Source: Streptomyces parvus (GTDB lineage: Bacteria; Actinomycetota; Actinomycetes; Streptomycetales; Streptomycetaceae). From it: a stretch of DNA of 64,000 bases. The translations under genes were made by a program, and so were the position numbers. Location of the stretch: NCBI RefSeq assembly GCF_014648875.1, contig NZ_BMRY01000017.1, forward strand, positions 52,385 to 116,384. The letters run 5' to 3'. Shown here piece after piece: positions 16,927-25,116 of this stretch (its first letter is position 1; each line of letters begins with the position of its first letter). Under the pieces are notes generated by a model that did not search any database, was not told where the DNA came from, and saw only the letters and a program-made list of their open reading frames with translations.

Positions 16927-16976
16927 TCCCTCACGGGATCCGCGGCACGCCGTCTTCGACGGCACACCGAACGGCC

Positions 16977-17030
16977 GAAGGGCCGCACCCCAGGGGGTTG
17001 GACGCCACCTGACGCGGGGTGCGGCCCTTC
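16977..17030 (+). terminator. Terminator of the cysA-DUF1416 operon
   Basis: A 15-bp perfect stem (16977-16991 with 17016-17030) encloses a 24-nt loop, 50 nt after the DUF1416 stop. Confidence 0.8.
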
Positions 17031-17065
17031 GTGCCGTCCGGCGGCGGGAGTCCTACGCTGGAAGC

Positions 17066-17323
17066 ATGTACGCCCGACGCAGGAGGAACTACTTCCTGAT
17101 GATGGGCGGATGCATCGTGCTCTTCGTGTCCGCCTGGGCCGTGGTGCGCCTGTGGTCCATGCCCGCCGCCATCGCCATGTGCGTCGTCGCCATGGTCATC
17201 CCGCCGGTCGCCGCGATGGTCGCCAACCGGCGCGGCCCGGAGGACCGTTGGTGGGACGACCCCTCCGGTGACCCCGAGTCCGACGAGTGGTGGGACGAGC
17301 TGGACGGCAGGAAACGTCGCTGA
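17066..17323 (+). CDS. DUF3099-type small membrane protein
   Basis: An 85-residue protein with a basic N-terminus (MYARRRRNYF), two predicted membrane helices (about 10-28 and 31-51) and an acidic Trp-rich tail (DRWWDDPSGDPESDEWWDEL). This fits the DUF3099 family of actinobacterial membrane proteins, whose function is unknown. The start is probably leaderless: TACGCT (17054-17059) ends 6 nt before the ATG. It converges with the DsrE-like gene. Confidence 0.75.
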   Translation: MYARRRRNYFLMMGGCIVLFVSAWAVVRLWSMPAAIAMCVVAMVIPPVAAMVANRRGPEDRWWDDPSGDPESDEWWDELDGRKRR

Positions 17324-17342
17324 GGCCGCCCCCGGGCGGGGA

Positions 17343-17705
17343 TCAGTAGACGAGCGCCTGCGTGTCGTCCGCCATGGCCTCCTGCACGAAGACCTGCGCA
17401 CCCGCGATGCGTACGCCCTCCAGCACGTCCTTCTCCGTGATGTCGCGCCGGGCCGCGCACTGGGTGCACAGGGTGATCCGGCCGCCCGCCAGGATCGAGT
17501 CCAGCAGGTCGGGCAGCGGGGCGGCGTGCGGCAGTTCGAACTCGGCGGCCCGGCCCGGCAGCGCGAACCACGAGGACTCCCCGGTCAGCCAGAGCGAGAC
17601 CTCCACCCCGCTGGCGACCCCCACGGCCGCCACGGTGAAGGCCTGCGAGCAGCGCTCGGCGGCCTCGGGCCCGGCCGTCACCTTGATCACAAGCTTCTTC
17701 GGCAT
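17343..17705 (-). CDS. DsrE/DsrF-like protein
   Basis: A 120-residue protein of the DsrE fold (MPKKLVIKVTAGPEAAERC at the N-terminus, SLWLTGESSWFALPG, then LPDLLDSILAGGRITLCTQCAARRD). Cysteines in TLCTQC could carry sulfane sulfur as in TusD/DsrE relatives. The substrate is unknown. It lies close to the CysA/DUF1416 genes on the opposite strand, which fits sulfur trafficking but is only context. It is divergent from the three-gene membrane operon. Confidence 0.8.
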   Translation of the reverse strand: MPKKLVIKVTAGPEAAERCSQAFTVAAVGVASGVEVSLWLTGESSWFALPGRAAEFELPHAAPLPDLLDSILAGGRITLCTQCAARRDITEKDVLEGVRIAGAQVFVQEAMADDTQALVY

Positions 17706-17810
17706 ATGCCGAACTGTAATCGTCCGGGAGACAACCTCCTTGCCTGGCTGGGGGTCACTTGTGCGCGCAGGTAAGGGAACCCGCGCTTCAGGTCTCTTGG
17801 GGGGACCCTT

Positions 17811-18611
17811 TTGGAACCGAACGACACCATTCCTGCCGCACCGGAGGCCTCCGCCGCCGTGCCCGCGCACCGGCCCCGGCCTCGTGGCCGTACGACGCTG
17901 ATCATCGCGGCGGCGGCCCTGCTCGGGATCGTGGGCGGGGTCGCCGTGGGCTACGGCGTCCAGGCGGAGCGGGAGCCGACGCCGCTGGCCGCCCTGTCGC
18001 AGCCCGGCCTCGGCTACCCGGCGAAGCCGCTCTCCGCCGACCGGGCACCGGCCCCGCTGCCGGCCGCCCAGGACCGGCGGGTCAAGACGGACGGAGATCT
18101 GCGCAAGCTGCTCGTCGACCGGCCCGAGGGAGCGAAGAAGACGCTCATCGACGAGCTGGGCCTCGGTGACGGCTGGGAGCCGATCGACCAGTACGCCGAG
18201 ATGAAGTTCGAGAACCCGCACTACATGTTCGAGGCGCTGGCCGAGCAAGGCCTCCGCCGGGTCGCCTCGACCTCGTGGGACCAGGGGAAGTACCGGAATA
18301 CCGAAGTCCACCTGCTTCAGTTCCGGTCCGGTGACCTGCTCGGCGCTTCGGAGCACTTCGAGGGCCAGATGACGTACATGCCGGAGGACGAGGAGGGCGC
18401 GGGCAACATGGGCGACGCGATCAAGGGCAGCCGCGAGGGCCGCTACTTCCTCTACCCGGTCGAGCGGAAGGCCGGATACCTCCCGTTCTACCGGGCCAGG
18501 GCACTGGCCGTACGCGGCGACATCGCGCTCGACATCAGCATTTCCGACAGCTCCCCGATCAGCAAGAAGGACATCCGGACGCTGGCCGAGCGACAGTTGG
18601 AGCGGCTGTGA
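17811..18611 (+). CDS. Membrane-anchored extracytoplasmic protein, first of three related genes
   Basis: A 266-residue protein: short disordered N-terminus, one membrane helix (about 28-50, TTLIIAAAALLGIVGGVAVG) and an extracytoplasmic domain. The start is the rare TTG at 17811 with GGGGGGA about 7 nt before it. The domain contains DLRKLLVDRPEGAKK, which recurs as DLRELLLPAPAGAKP in the third gene, so the proteins look paralogous. No enzyme motif was found. Its stop overlaps the next GTG by 4 nt. Confidence 0.7.
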   Translation: MEPNDTIPAAPEASAAVPAHRPRPRGRTTLIIAAAALLGIVGGVAVGYGVQAEREPTPLAALSQPGLGYPAKPLSADRAPAPLPAAQDRRVKTDGDLRKLLVDRPEGAKKTLIDELGLGDGWEPIDQYAEMKFENPHYMFEALAEQGLRRVASTSWDQGKYRNTEVHLLQFRSGDLLGASEHFEGQMTYMPEDEEGAGNMGDAIKGSREGRYFLYPVERKAGYLPFYRARALAVRGDIALDISISDSSPISKKDIRTLAERQLERL

Positions 18612-19438
18612 CCGACGACGAAACGAACCCCGTGACCGAGCCCGTGGCCGATGCCGTGACCGAGCCCGCCCCCGACGGGGACCACCAGAAGCACCGGGGA
18701 CGCAAGGTCCGCCGGGTGCTCCTGACCGCGCTGCCCGTCGTCCTGGTGCTCGGGGCGGTCGGCGGCGCGGCGGCGTACACGAAGAACACCGTGGACGCCG
18801 CCGACCGGACGGTCACGACGGCGATCTGGGACGAGGACCACGTACCGAAGGGCAAGGACCCGGCGGGCGATCCGTCCCGGGGCCGCCACGACACCGAGCT
18901 GGCCAAGCTGCTGCTCCCGGTGCCGAAGGGCTACCGGCTCGGCCCGGACATCGGCGATCTCGGCAACGACAGCGAGACGAGCGGCGCCAAGGCCACGGCG
19001 GCGATGAAGGAGATGGGACGCGGCCTGGCGGGGAAGGACCGCCGGGAGCTGAACAAGTTCATCGAGAAGCTGCGCATCCAGGGCATCGCGAAGCGCTCGT
19101 ACCTCGCGGACTCCAACGACCTCCTCGTGAACGTGGAGGTCGTGAAGATGCGGGACAAGCGGGCGCTCCACCGGAACCACGCCGACCGCAAGACGCTGCT
19201 GGACGGCGTCGACGAGCTCCGCGAGGGGCCGTCGATCGAGGGCCACAGGAAGGCCTCCTGCTACCGGCTGCCCAAGGGCGACAAGGACACCCTCGACGGT
19301 GTCCTCTGCATCGCGTACGAGGGTGAGGTCTCGGTCTCCGTCGAAGCGAGCGGCAGCAAGCCGTTCAGCCCGTCCGAGGTCGGGGACCTGGTGAAGGACC
19401 AGCTCGACCACATCGCGTCCCCGGGGGAGTACATATGA
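18608..19438 (+). CDS. Membrane-anchored extracytoplasmic protein, second of three related genes
   Basis: A 276-residue protein with an acidic N-terminus, a membrane helix at about 40-58 (VLLTALPVVLVLGAVGGAAAY) and an extracytoplasmic domain starting near residue 95 (DTELAKLLLPVPKGYRLGP), the same position and pattern as in its neighbours. Cysteines in KASCYRL and VLCIAY may pair. GTG 18608 overlaps the previous stop (GTGA) and its own stop overlaps the next ATG (ATGA), showing tight translational coupling. Function is unknown; a multi-subunit envelope complex is plausible. Confidence 0.7.
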   Translation: MTDDETNPVTEPVADAVTEPAPDGDHQKHRGRKVRRVLLTALPVVLVLGAVGGAAAYTKNTVDAADRTVTTAIWDEDHVPKGKDPAGDPSRGRHDTELAKLLLPVPKGYRLGPDIGDLGNDSETSGAKATAAMKEMGRGLAGKDRRELNKFIEKLRIQGIAKRSYLADSNDLLVNVEVVKMRDKRALHRNHADRKTLLDGVDELREGPSIEGHRKASCYRLPKGDKDTLDGVLCIAYEGEVSVSVEASGSKPFSPSEVGDLVKDQLDHIASPGEYI

Positions 19439-20445
19439 GCGAGCAGACGGTGACCCCTGGGGCGGGAGTGACACCCGAGGGTGCGGGGGCGCCTGTTGAG
19501 CCGGAGGCGACCGTCGCGCCGGAGAAGGCCGAGGCACCCGTCGCGCCCGAGGCGACCGGGGCGCCCGTCGCACCCGAGGCACCCCCCGCGCCCGCCCCGC
19601 ACCCGGTGCCCGAGGGCGCGCCCCCGCTGCCCGAGGCTCCGCCCGTGGTGCCCATAGCGGCTGTCGCGGCCGACGCGGCGCCCAAGCCGCCCCGGCGAGT
19701 TCTGCGGGCCGTGGCGCGGTGGACGGCCGCCGCGCTGGCGTTCGGGGTGCTCGGCACCGGTACGGCCTTCGGGATCGCCTCGCTGGAACGCACCGACGTC
19801 CCCGGGCTCGCCACCGAGGGCGACGGCCGCTGGGACTACCCGGAGCTGTCCCTGCCCGCGCTCCCGGCCGGCTCGCCCCGGCCGTTCTCGCCCGGCAACC
19901 CGGCCGAGATCCACCACGCCGACCTGCGCGAACTGCTCCTTCCGGCCCCCGCCGGAGCGAAGCCCGACAAGAAGCTGACCGGCGGCTGGATCTCCACGGA
20001 GACCTTCCTCGACGCCTACCGGAAGCAGGACCGGCGGTCGGTGGCCCAGCTCCTGAAGGACGCCGCCCCGCGGCACATCGCGGCCCGCGGCTGGACCATG
20101 CCGGACGGCACGACGTCCCGGATCTACCTGGTGCGGTTCAACTCGACGGCGTTCGCGAGCCGCATGATCGACGACCTGAACGTGGGATCGTCGGCCGGTA
20201 CGCCCCTGGCCCGTACGGACACCACCGACCTCGACCCCGCCTGGGGCTCGGTCAACGACATCGAGAACCTGTCCTCGTTCGTCTTCGCCGAGCAGGCGCC
20301 CTTCGGGGCCGAGCACGTCCGGCAGGCGTACACCCTGGCGGGGGACACGATCGCCCTCGTCGTGCACGAGCGTCCCGGAAAGCGGGAGACCGCCCGCATC
20401 CCCTTCCAGCAGACGCTGATCCTGCAGAACCAGCTGCTCGCCTGA
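19435..20445 (+). CDS. Membrane-anchored extracytoplasmic protein, third of three related genes
   Basis: A 336-residue protein. An Ala/Pro/Glu-rich N-terminus of about 85 residues is followed by a membrane helix (about 96-118) and an extracytoplasmic domain with DLRELLLPAPAGAKPDKKL, then TETFLDAYRKQDRRSVAQLL and IYLVRFNSTAFASRMID. The last motif resembles HLLQFRSGDLLGASEHFEG of the first gene, supporting common ancestry. No catalytic residues are recognised. It ends the operon, with a terminator 45 nt downstream. Confidence 0.7.
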   Translation: MSEQTVTPGAGVTPEGAGAPVEPEATVAPEKAEAPVAPEATGAPVAPEAPPAPAPHPVPEGAPPLPEAPPVVPIAAVAADAAPKPPRRVLRAVARWTAAALAFGVLGTGTAFGIASLERTDVPGLATEGDGRWDYPELSLPALPAGSPRPFSPGNPAEIHHADLRELLLPAPAGAKPDKKLTGGWISTETFLDAYRKQDRRSVAQLLKDAAPRHIAARGWTMPDGTTSRIYLVRFNSTAFASRMIDDLNVGSSAGTPLARTDTTDLDPAWGSVNDIENLSSFVFAEQAPFGAEHVRQAYTLAGDTIALVVHERPGKRETARIPFQQTLILQNQLLA

Positions 20446-20489
20446 GGCGGTGCCGGGCGCGGCCCGCGACCGGCACCTGAACGAGAAGA

Positions 20490-20521
20490 CCGGGCCCCCA
20501 CCCATTAGGCTGGGGGCCCGG
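20490..20521 (+). terminator. Terminator of the three-gene membrane operon
   Basis: Ten-base arms CCGGGCCCCC (20490-20499) and GGGGGCCCGG (20512-20521) with a 12-nt loop. TAGGCT inside the loop (20505-20510) could also serve as a -10 box for the small gene that follows. Confidence 0.7.
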
Positions 20522-20562
20522 CCATGCCGTGGCCGCCAACCGCTCGTCACGAGGAGCCCCCT

Positions 20563-20664
20563 GTGCTTGAGGCATTCTTCACCGCCCTGCTGGTCCTGGT
20601 CTGCGTGGGCGTCACCGCCTTCGCCGCGCTCACCGTGAAGAAGCTGTACCAGGGCCAGCGCTGA
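20563..20664 (+). CDS. 33-residue single-pass membrane peptide
   Basis: A very short gene with a good ribosome site (GAGGAG, 7 nt upstream) and GTG start. The product (LEAFFTALLVLVCVGVTAF core, then KKLYQGQR) is one hydrophobic helix with a basic C-terminus. An upstream in-frame ATG at 20524 has no Shine-Dalgarno and lies 13 nt after a TAGGCT box. Function is unknown; size and charge fit small membrane-regulatory peptides. It sits alone between the membrane operon and the nitrobindin-like gene. Confidence 0.6.
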   Translation: MLEAFFTALLVLVCVGVTAFAALTVKKLYQGQR

Positions 20665-20727
20665 CCTCGTCGCGCAACGGTTCCCGCCCACCCCTCCTCG
20701 CACCCTCACAGATCGTCTGAGCCGCTC

Positions 20728-21300
20728 ATGATCGAGATCCCGTCCGACCTCCACCCGGACCTCGTCCCGCTGGCCTTCCTCCTCGGCAACTGGGCGGGCG
20801 CGGGCGTGTCCGACTTCCCCGGCGCCGAGAAGTGCAACTTCGGCCAGGAAGTCACCTTCAGCCACGACGGCCGGGACTTCCTGGAGTACGTCTCCCACAC
20901 CTGGGTCCTGGACGGAGAGGGCAAGCAGGTCCGGCCGCTGGAGACCGAGAGCGGCTACTGGCGCATCGACAAGGACCGCAAGGTCGAGGTCGTCATGTCC
21001 CGCGACCAGGGCGTCATCGAGATCTGGTACGGCGAGCTTGCCGACCAGAAGCCGCAGATCGACCTGGTCACCGACGCGGTCGCCCGCACCGCGGCCTCCG
21101 GCCCGTACAGCGGTGGCAAGCGGCTCTACGGGTACGTCAACAGCGACCTGATGTGGGTCGGCGAGAAGGCCACCCCCGACGTCGAGCTGCGCCCGTACAT
21201 GTCGGCGCACCTGAAGAAGGTCGTCACCCCCGAGGAGGTCGCCGAGATGGCGCGGAACCTCGAGGACATGCCGGACGACGGCATCGCCTTCTTCAAGTAG
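20728..21300 (+). CDS. Nitrobindin-like heme-binding FABP-family protein
   Basis: A 190-residue beta-barrel protein of the bacterial FABP/nitrobindin family (DUF1794). The signature GNWAGAG is at about 22-28. The proximal heme-ligand His in this family lies near the C-terminus and is seen in YMSAHLKKV (about 158). Nitrobindins bind ferric heme and react with NO or peroxynitrite; the role in Streptomyces is not known. No Shine-Dalgarno is evident before ATG 20728. The gene is directly upstream of nur, as in S. coelicolor. Confidence 0.85.
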   Translation: MIEIPSDLHPDLVPLAFLLGNWAGAGVSDFPGAEKCNFGQEVTFSHDGRDFLEYVSHTWVLDGEGKQVRPLETESGYWRIDKDRKVEVVMSRDQGVIEIWYGELADQKPQIDLVTDAVARTAASGPYSGGKRLYGYVNSDLMWVGEKATPDVELRPYMSAHLKKVVTPEEVAEMARNLEDMPDDGIAFFK

Positions 21301-21356
21301 GAGTGCCGGGGCCGCGGGACCGGCCGGGGTTTGACCGCACGCCCTAGACTGGGCGT

Positions 21357-21815
21357 GTGGTGACCACCGACTGGAAGACCGATCTTCGGCAGCGCGGCTA
21401 CCGGCTGACGCCCCAGCGGCAGCTCGTCCTGGAGGCGGTCGACGCGCTGGAGCACGGCACTCCGGACGACATCCTGTGCGAGGTGCGCAAGACGGCGTCC
21501 GGCGTGAACATCTCCACCGTGTACCGGACTCTGGAGCTCCTGGAAGAGCTCGGGCTCGTCAGCCACACGCATCTCGGCCACGGCGCCCCGTCGTACCACC
21601 TGGCCGACCGGCACCACCACATCCACCTGGTCTGCCGGGACTGCAAGGACGTCATCGAGGCGGAGCTGTCCGTCGTCGCCGAGTTCACGGAGAAGCTGCG
21701 CGCCGACTTCGGCTTCGACACCGACATGAAGCACTTCGCGATCTTCGGCCGCTGCGCGGACTGCACGGCGGCGAAGGCGCGGGACGCCGCGGAGGACACC
21801 TCCGCCAAGTCGTAG
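21357..21815 (+). CDS. nur: Nur, nickel-responsive Fur-family repressor
   Basis: A 152-residue Fur-family repressor almost identical in layout to S. coelicolor Nur. All reported metal ligands are present: Ni site His70, His72, His126 and M site His33, His86, His88, His90. The winged helix lies in the first 80 residues (YRLTPQRQLVLEAV, NISTVYRTLELLEELG), with two CxxC pairs (CRDC, CADC) in the dimer domain. With Ni it represses nickel uptake and sodF and, indirectly, allows sodN expression. Start GTG 21357; TAGACT (21345-21350) lies 6 nt upstream, so it is likely leaderless. Confidence 0.95.
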   Translation: MVTTDWKTDLRQRGYRLTPQRQLVLEAVDALEHGTPDDILCEVRKTASGVNISTVYRTLELLEELGLVSHTHLGHGAPSYHLADRHHHIHLVCRDCKDVIEAELSVVAEFTEKLRADFGFDTDMKHFAIFGRCADCTAAKARDAAEDTSAKS

Positions 21816-21824
21816 GCTGGGCGC

Positions 21825-22790
21825 ATGAAGAGCCCCCTGCTGTCCCTGCCCGGCGCCGTCCCCGCCGAAGGCCGCGACGAAGGTGTCGCCGCGCACTACG
21901 GCGACCTGTTCCGCGAGCAACGCGCCCTCGCCGACGGCAACGGCTTCGTCGACCTCTCCCACCGGGGCGTCGTCGCCGTCACCGGCGACGACCGGCTGAG
22001 CTGGCTGCACCTCCTGCTCACCCAGCACGTCAGCGACCTCGCCCCGCACCAGGCCACCGAGGCGCTCATCCTCTCCGCCAACGGGCACATCGAGCACGCG
22101 ATGTATCTGGTGGACGACGGCACGACGGTGTGGATGCACGTCGAACCCGACACCCAGGCCGATCTGATCGCCTACCTGGAGTCGATGAAGTTCTTCTACC
22201 GGGTCGAGGTCGCCGACCGCACCCCGGACACCGCCGTCGTCCACCTCCCGGCCGGTTCCATCGCCCAGGCCCCGGACGGGGTGACCGTACGGGAGACCCC
22301 GCAGGGCCGGGACCTGTTCCTGCCGCGCGAGGAGCTGGAGGCGTTCGCCGCCGCCCACGGGCCCGCCGCCGGGATCCTGGCGTACGAGGCGCTGCGCGTC
22401 GAGGGGCACCGGCCCCGCGTCGGCTTCGAGACCGACCACCGCACCATCCCGCACGAGCTGGGCTGGATCGGCACCGCCGTCCACCTCCAGAAGGGCTGCT
22501 ACCGGGGCCAGGAGACCGTGGCCCGCGTCCACAACCTGGGGAAGCCGCCGCGCCGGCTCGTCTTCCTGCACCTCGACGGCAGCGAGGTGCACCTGCCCGG
22601 CCACGGCACTCCGGTACGGCTGGCCGCCGACGGCCAGGAAGGCCGCCAGCTCGGCTTCATCACCACCTCGGCCCGCCACCACGAACTGGGCCCGATCGCC
22701 CTGGCCCTGGTCAAGCGGAACGTGGCCGTCGACGCGGAGCTGATCGCCGGGGACACGGCGGCCGCCCAGGAGACGGTCGTGGAACCGTAG
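21825..22790 (+). CDS. ygfZ: YgfZ/CAF17-like folate-binding Fe-S maintenance protein
   Basis: A 321-residue GcvT-like protein with the diagnostic motif KGCYRGQE (Cys225). YgfZ proteins bind tetrahydrofolate and help repair or assemble certain [4Fe-4S] enzymes. The start ATG 21825 has no Shine-Dalgarno; TAGGCT (21813-21818), whose TAG is also the nur stop codon, lies 6 nt before it, so the promoter overlaps the end of nur. The gene is transcribed in the same direction as nur and could also receive readthrough from it. Confidence 0.9.
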   Translation: MKSPLLSLPGAVPAEGRDEGVAAHYGDLFREQRALADGNGFVDLSHRGVVAVTGDDRLSWLHLLLTQHVSDLAPHQATEALILSANGHIEHAMYLVDDGTTVWMHVEPDTQADLIAYLESMKFFYRVEVADRTPDTAVVHLPAGSIAQAPDGVTVRETPQGRDLFLPREELEAFAAAHGPAAGILAYEALRVEGHRPRVGFETDHRTIPHELGWIGTAVHLQKGCYRGQETVARVHNLGKPPRRLVFLHLDGSEVHLPGHGTPVRLAADGQEGRQLGFITTSARHHELGPIALALVKRNVAVDAELIAGDTAAAQETVVEP

Positions 22791-22841
22791 GGGCTCCGTC
22801 GAGGCGGCGTACGCCAGGAGCCCCGCTCCGGCGGCGTACGG

Positions 22842-23291
22842 CTACACCTCGATGATCACCGTGAACGGGCCGTGGTTCGTGAGCGAGACGCGCATGTCCG
22901 CTCCGAACCGGCCCGTCTCCACGTGCGCCCCCAGCGCCCGCAGCCGCGCCACCACCTCGTCCACCAGCGGCTCGGCGACCTCGCCCGGAGCGGCGGCGTT
23001 CCAGGTGGGCCGGCGGCCCTTGCGGGCGTCCCCGTAGAGAGTGAACTGGGAAATCACCAGGAGGGGCGCGTTCACGTCCGAGCAGGACTTCTCGCCCTCC
23101 AGGATGCGCACCGACCAGAGCTTGCGGGCCAGCTGCGCCGCCTTCTCGGGGGTGTCGTCATGGGTGACCCCGACCAGCACGCACAGGCCCTCGCCGACGA
23201 TCTCCCCGACGACTCCCGGGGCCGACGGCGTCTCCGTCGCGCCGGCGACGGAGACGCTCGCGCCATCCACTCTCTGTACCACTGCACGCAT
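22842..23291 (-). CDS. dtd: D-aminoacyl-tRNA deacylase
   Basis: A 149-residue protein starting MRAVVQRVDGASVSV. It hydrolyses D-aminoacyl-tRNA esters and so keeps D-amino acids out of proteins. The catalytic SQFTLYGD motif is present. The usual NxGPVT cross-subunit motif appears as NHGPFT, a conservative change. The start ATG 23291 follows TAGGTT (23299-23304, minus strand) by 7 nt and lacks a Shine-Dalgarno, so the mRNA is probably leaderless. It is divergent from rsiG. Confidence 0.95.
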   Translation of the reverse strand: MRAVVQRVDGASVSVAGATETPSAPGVVGEIVGEGLCVLVGVTHDDTPEKAAQLARKLWSVRILEGEKSCSDVNAPLLVISQFTLYGDARKGRRPTWNAAAPGEVAEPLVDEVVARLRALGAHVETGRFGADMRVSLTNHGPFTVIIEV

Positions 23292-23406
23292 ACAGACCAA
23301 CCTATCTTGGGCTGAACGGGTACAAGACGTCAGCGGGGGCACGGGCAGGGGTGGCACGATGCACGATGTCGGTGTGCCGACGCACCGGTCGAGGGGACAA
23401 AACAGC

Positions 23407-24054
23407 ATGAGCACATATGGAGCAGGGCAATCTCCCGGTGCCGTTCCGGGGGCCCGTACCAGCACCCTGAGGTCACCCGTACAGCGCAGTCTGCCGGGAC
23501 ATGCTCCCGTGGCGCCACCCGCCACGCCCGCCACCGCCACCGTGCCGGAGCAGGCCGGCGGCGACGCGGGGTTCGGCGGGCTGCGGCTGCCGGAGCTGCG
23601 GACGCTGCGCCGGGAGGCCCAGCGGGACGAGGCCGATCTCAGTTACGTACGCCGGCTCGTGCAGGGCCGGATCGACATCCTCCGGGCCGAACTGGCCCGC
23701 CGCCGGGACCCGGAGGCACCGGTGGAGGACGCCGCCGTGGTCGACCGGCTCTCGGAGATCCTGGCCGACACCCCGTCCCGGCACCGCACCTCGGCCCGGC
23801 ACGTCACGCTGACGACGCCGCGCGGCGACGAGTTCCGGCAGCTCGCCGCCGAGAACCTCGCCGAGGTCGAGCTGTCCGATCTGGACGCCCGGACGGACGA
23901 GGAGCTGCACGCGGCGATGGGCCGGCTCGTCCGCTACGAACAGCAGGTTTCCCGGCGTCGTCACGAGCTCCAGCGCACGGCCGACGATTGCGGCGCGGAG
24001 ATCGCCCGCAGGTACCGTGACGGGGAAGCACAAGTGGACGACCTGCTCGCCTGA
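23407..24054 (+). CDS. rsiG: RsiG, c-di-GMP-dependent anti-sigma factor for WhiG
   Basis: A 215-residue protein. After a disordered N-terminus of about 55 residues it has two long antiparallel helices. Each carries one copy of the RsiG c-di-GMP motif E(X)3S(X)2R(X)3Q(X)3D: Glu75-Ser79-Arg82-Gln86-Asp90 and Glu178-Ser182-Arg185-Gln189-Asp193. In S. venezuelae RsiG binds a c-di-GMP dimer through these motifs and then sequesters the sporulation sigma factor WhiG. All ten motif residues are conserved here. ATG 23407 follows GAGGGGA. This gene ties the region to sporulation timing. Confidence 0.93.
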   Translation: MSTYGAGQSPGAVPGARTSTLRSPVQRSLPGHAPVAPPATPATATVPEQAGGDAGFGGLRLPELRTLRREAQRDEADLSYVRRLVQGRIDILRAELARRRDPEAPVEDAAVVDRLSEILADTPSRHRTSARHVTLTTPRGDEFRQLAAENLAEVELSDLDARTDEELHAAMGRLVRYEQQVSRRRHELQRTADDCGAEIARRYRDGEAQVDDLLA

Positions 24055-24105
24055 AGCGATCCTTCCGGGCGCGGGTCCCGCACCCCCGTCCCCGGAAGGC
24101 CACCC

Positions 24106-25092
24106 ATGACGTCCAGCGACGCCCCGTCCGCCATACCCTCCGCCGCCGTACCCGCCCCGCCCGTCCTGGCCGAGGTCGTGCGCTCCGGGTTCACCGAGGG
24201 CCACCACCGGGGGGCGCTGGTCCTGCTGGCCGCCGACGGCAGCGTGGAGCGGGCGATCGGCGATCCGGCGGCGCCGGTCTTCCCCCGGTCCTCCAACAAG
24301 CCGATGCAGGCCGCCGCGATCCTGCGGGCGGGCCTCGACCTGTCGGGCGAACGGCTGGCGCTGGCCGCCGCGAGCCACTCCGGGGAGCCCTTCCACCTCG
24401 ACCTCGCGCGGAAGATGCTCGCCGAGCACGGACTGGGGCCCGCCGACCTCCAGACCCCGCCCGACCTGCCGCTGGACCCGGTGGAGGCGGAGACGTACCT
24501 CGCCGCCGGGAACGTACGCGAGCGGATCACGATGAACTGCTCCGGCAAGCACGCGGCCATGCTCGCCGTCTGCGTCCGCAACGGCTGGGACACGGCCACC
24601 TACCTCGACCCCGCGCACCCGCTCCAGCAGCTCGTCGCCCAGGTCGTCGCCGAGGCCGCGGGCGAGCCCGTCGCGGCGGTCGGCACGGACGGCTGCGGGG
24701 CCCCGCTGATGGCGATCGGGCTGACCGGTCTGGCCCGCGCCTTCCGGTCCTTCGTGCTCGCGGAGCCCGGGAGCGCCGAGCGGCGGGTCGCCGACGCGAT
24801 GCGCACCCACCCGGAGTACGTCGCGGGCACCCGGCGCCCCGACACCTGGCTGATGCGGGAGGTGCCCGGGACGCTCTCCAAGATGGGCGCCGAGGCCGTC
24901 CAGGCGGTCGCCCTGGCCGACGGCCGGGCCCTCGCCTTCAAGATCGACGACGGGGCGGGGCGGGCTCTCGGCCCGGTGCTCGCCCGCGCCCTGGAGCTGC
25001 TGGGCGTGGACGCTCCGGTGGTCGCCAGGATCGGACGTTCGCCGCTGCTCGGCGGGGCGGCCGAGGTCGGGGAAATTCGGGCGACATTCTGA
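24106..25092 (+). CDS. L-asparaginase II family protein
   Basis: A 328-residue protein of the asparaginase II (PF06089) family, distinct from the classical AnsA/AnsB fold. Conserved stretches include FPRSSNKPMQAAAILRAG, ASHSGEPFHLDLARKML, MNCSGKHAAMLAVCVRNGWD and DGCGAPLMAIGLTGLARAF. It should hydrolyse L-asparagine to aspartate and ammonia. The start ATG 24106 follows GGAAGG. It lies 51 nt after rsiG and may share its transcript, but the two roles are unrelated. Confidence 0.85.
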   Translation: MTSSDAPSAIPSAAVPAPPVLAEVVRSGFTEGHHRGALVLLAADGSVERAIGDPAAPVFPRSSNKPMQAAAILRAGLDLSGERLALAAASHSGEPFHLDLARKMLAEHGLGPADLQTPPDLPLDPVEAETYLAAGNVRERITMNCSGKHAAMLAVCVRNGWDTATYLDPAHPLQQLVAQVVAEAAGEPVAAVGTDGCGAPLMAIGLTGLARAFRSFVLAEPGSAERRVADAMRTHPEYVAGTRRPDTWLMREVPGTLSKMGAEAVQAVALADGRALAFKIDDGAGRALGPVLARALELLGVDAPVVARIGRSPLLGGAAEVGEIRATF

Positions 25093-25116
25093 TCCGTGCC
25101 TGCTTAGCGTGGGGGA

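Noticed and set aside
20524..20664. Longer version of the small membrane peptide starting at ATG 20524
   Set aside because: It has no Shine-Dalgarno and the TAGGCT box is 13 nt away, whereas GTG 20563 has GAGGAG at good spacing.
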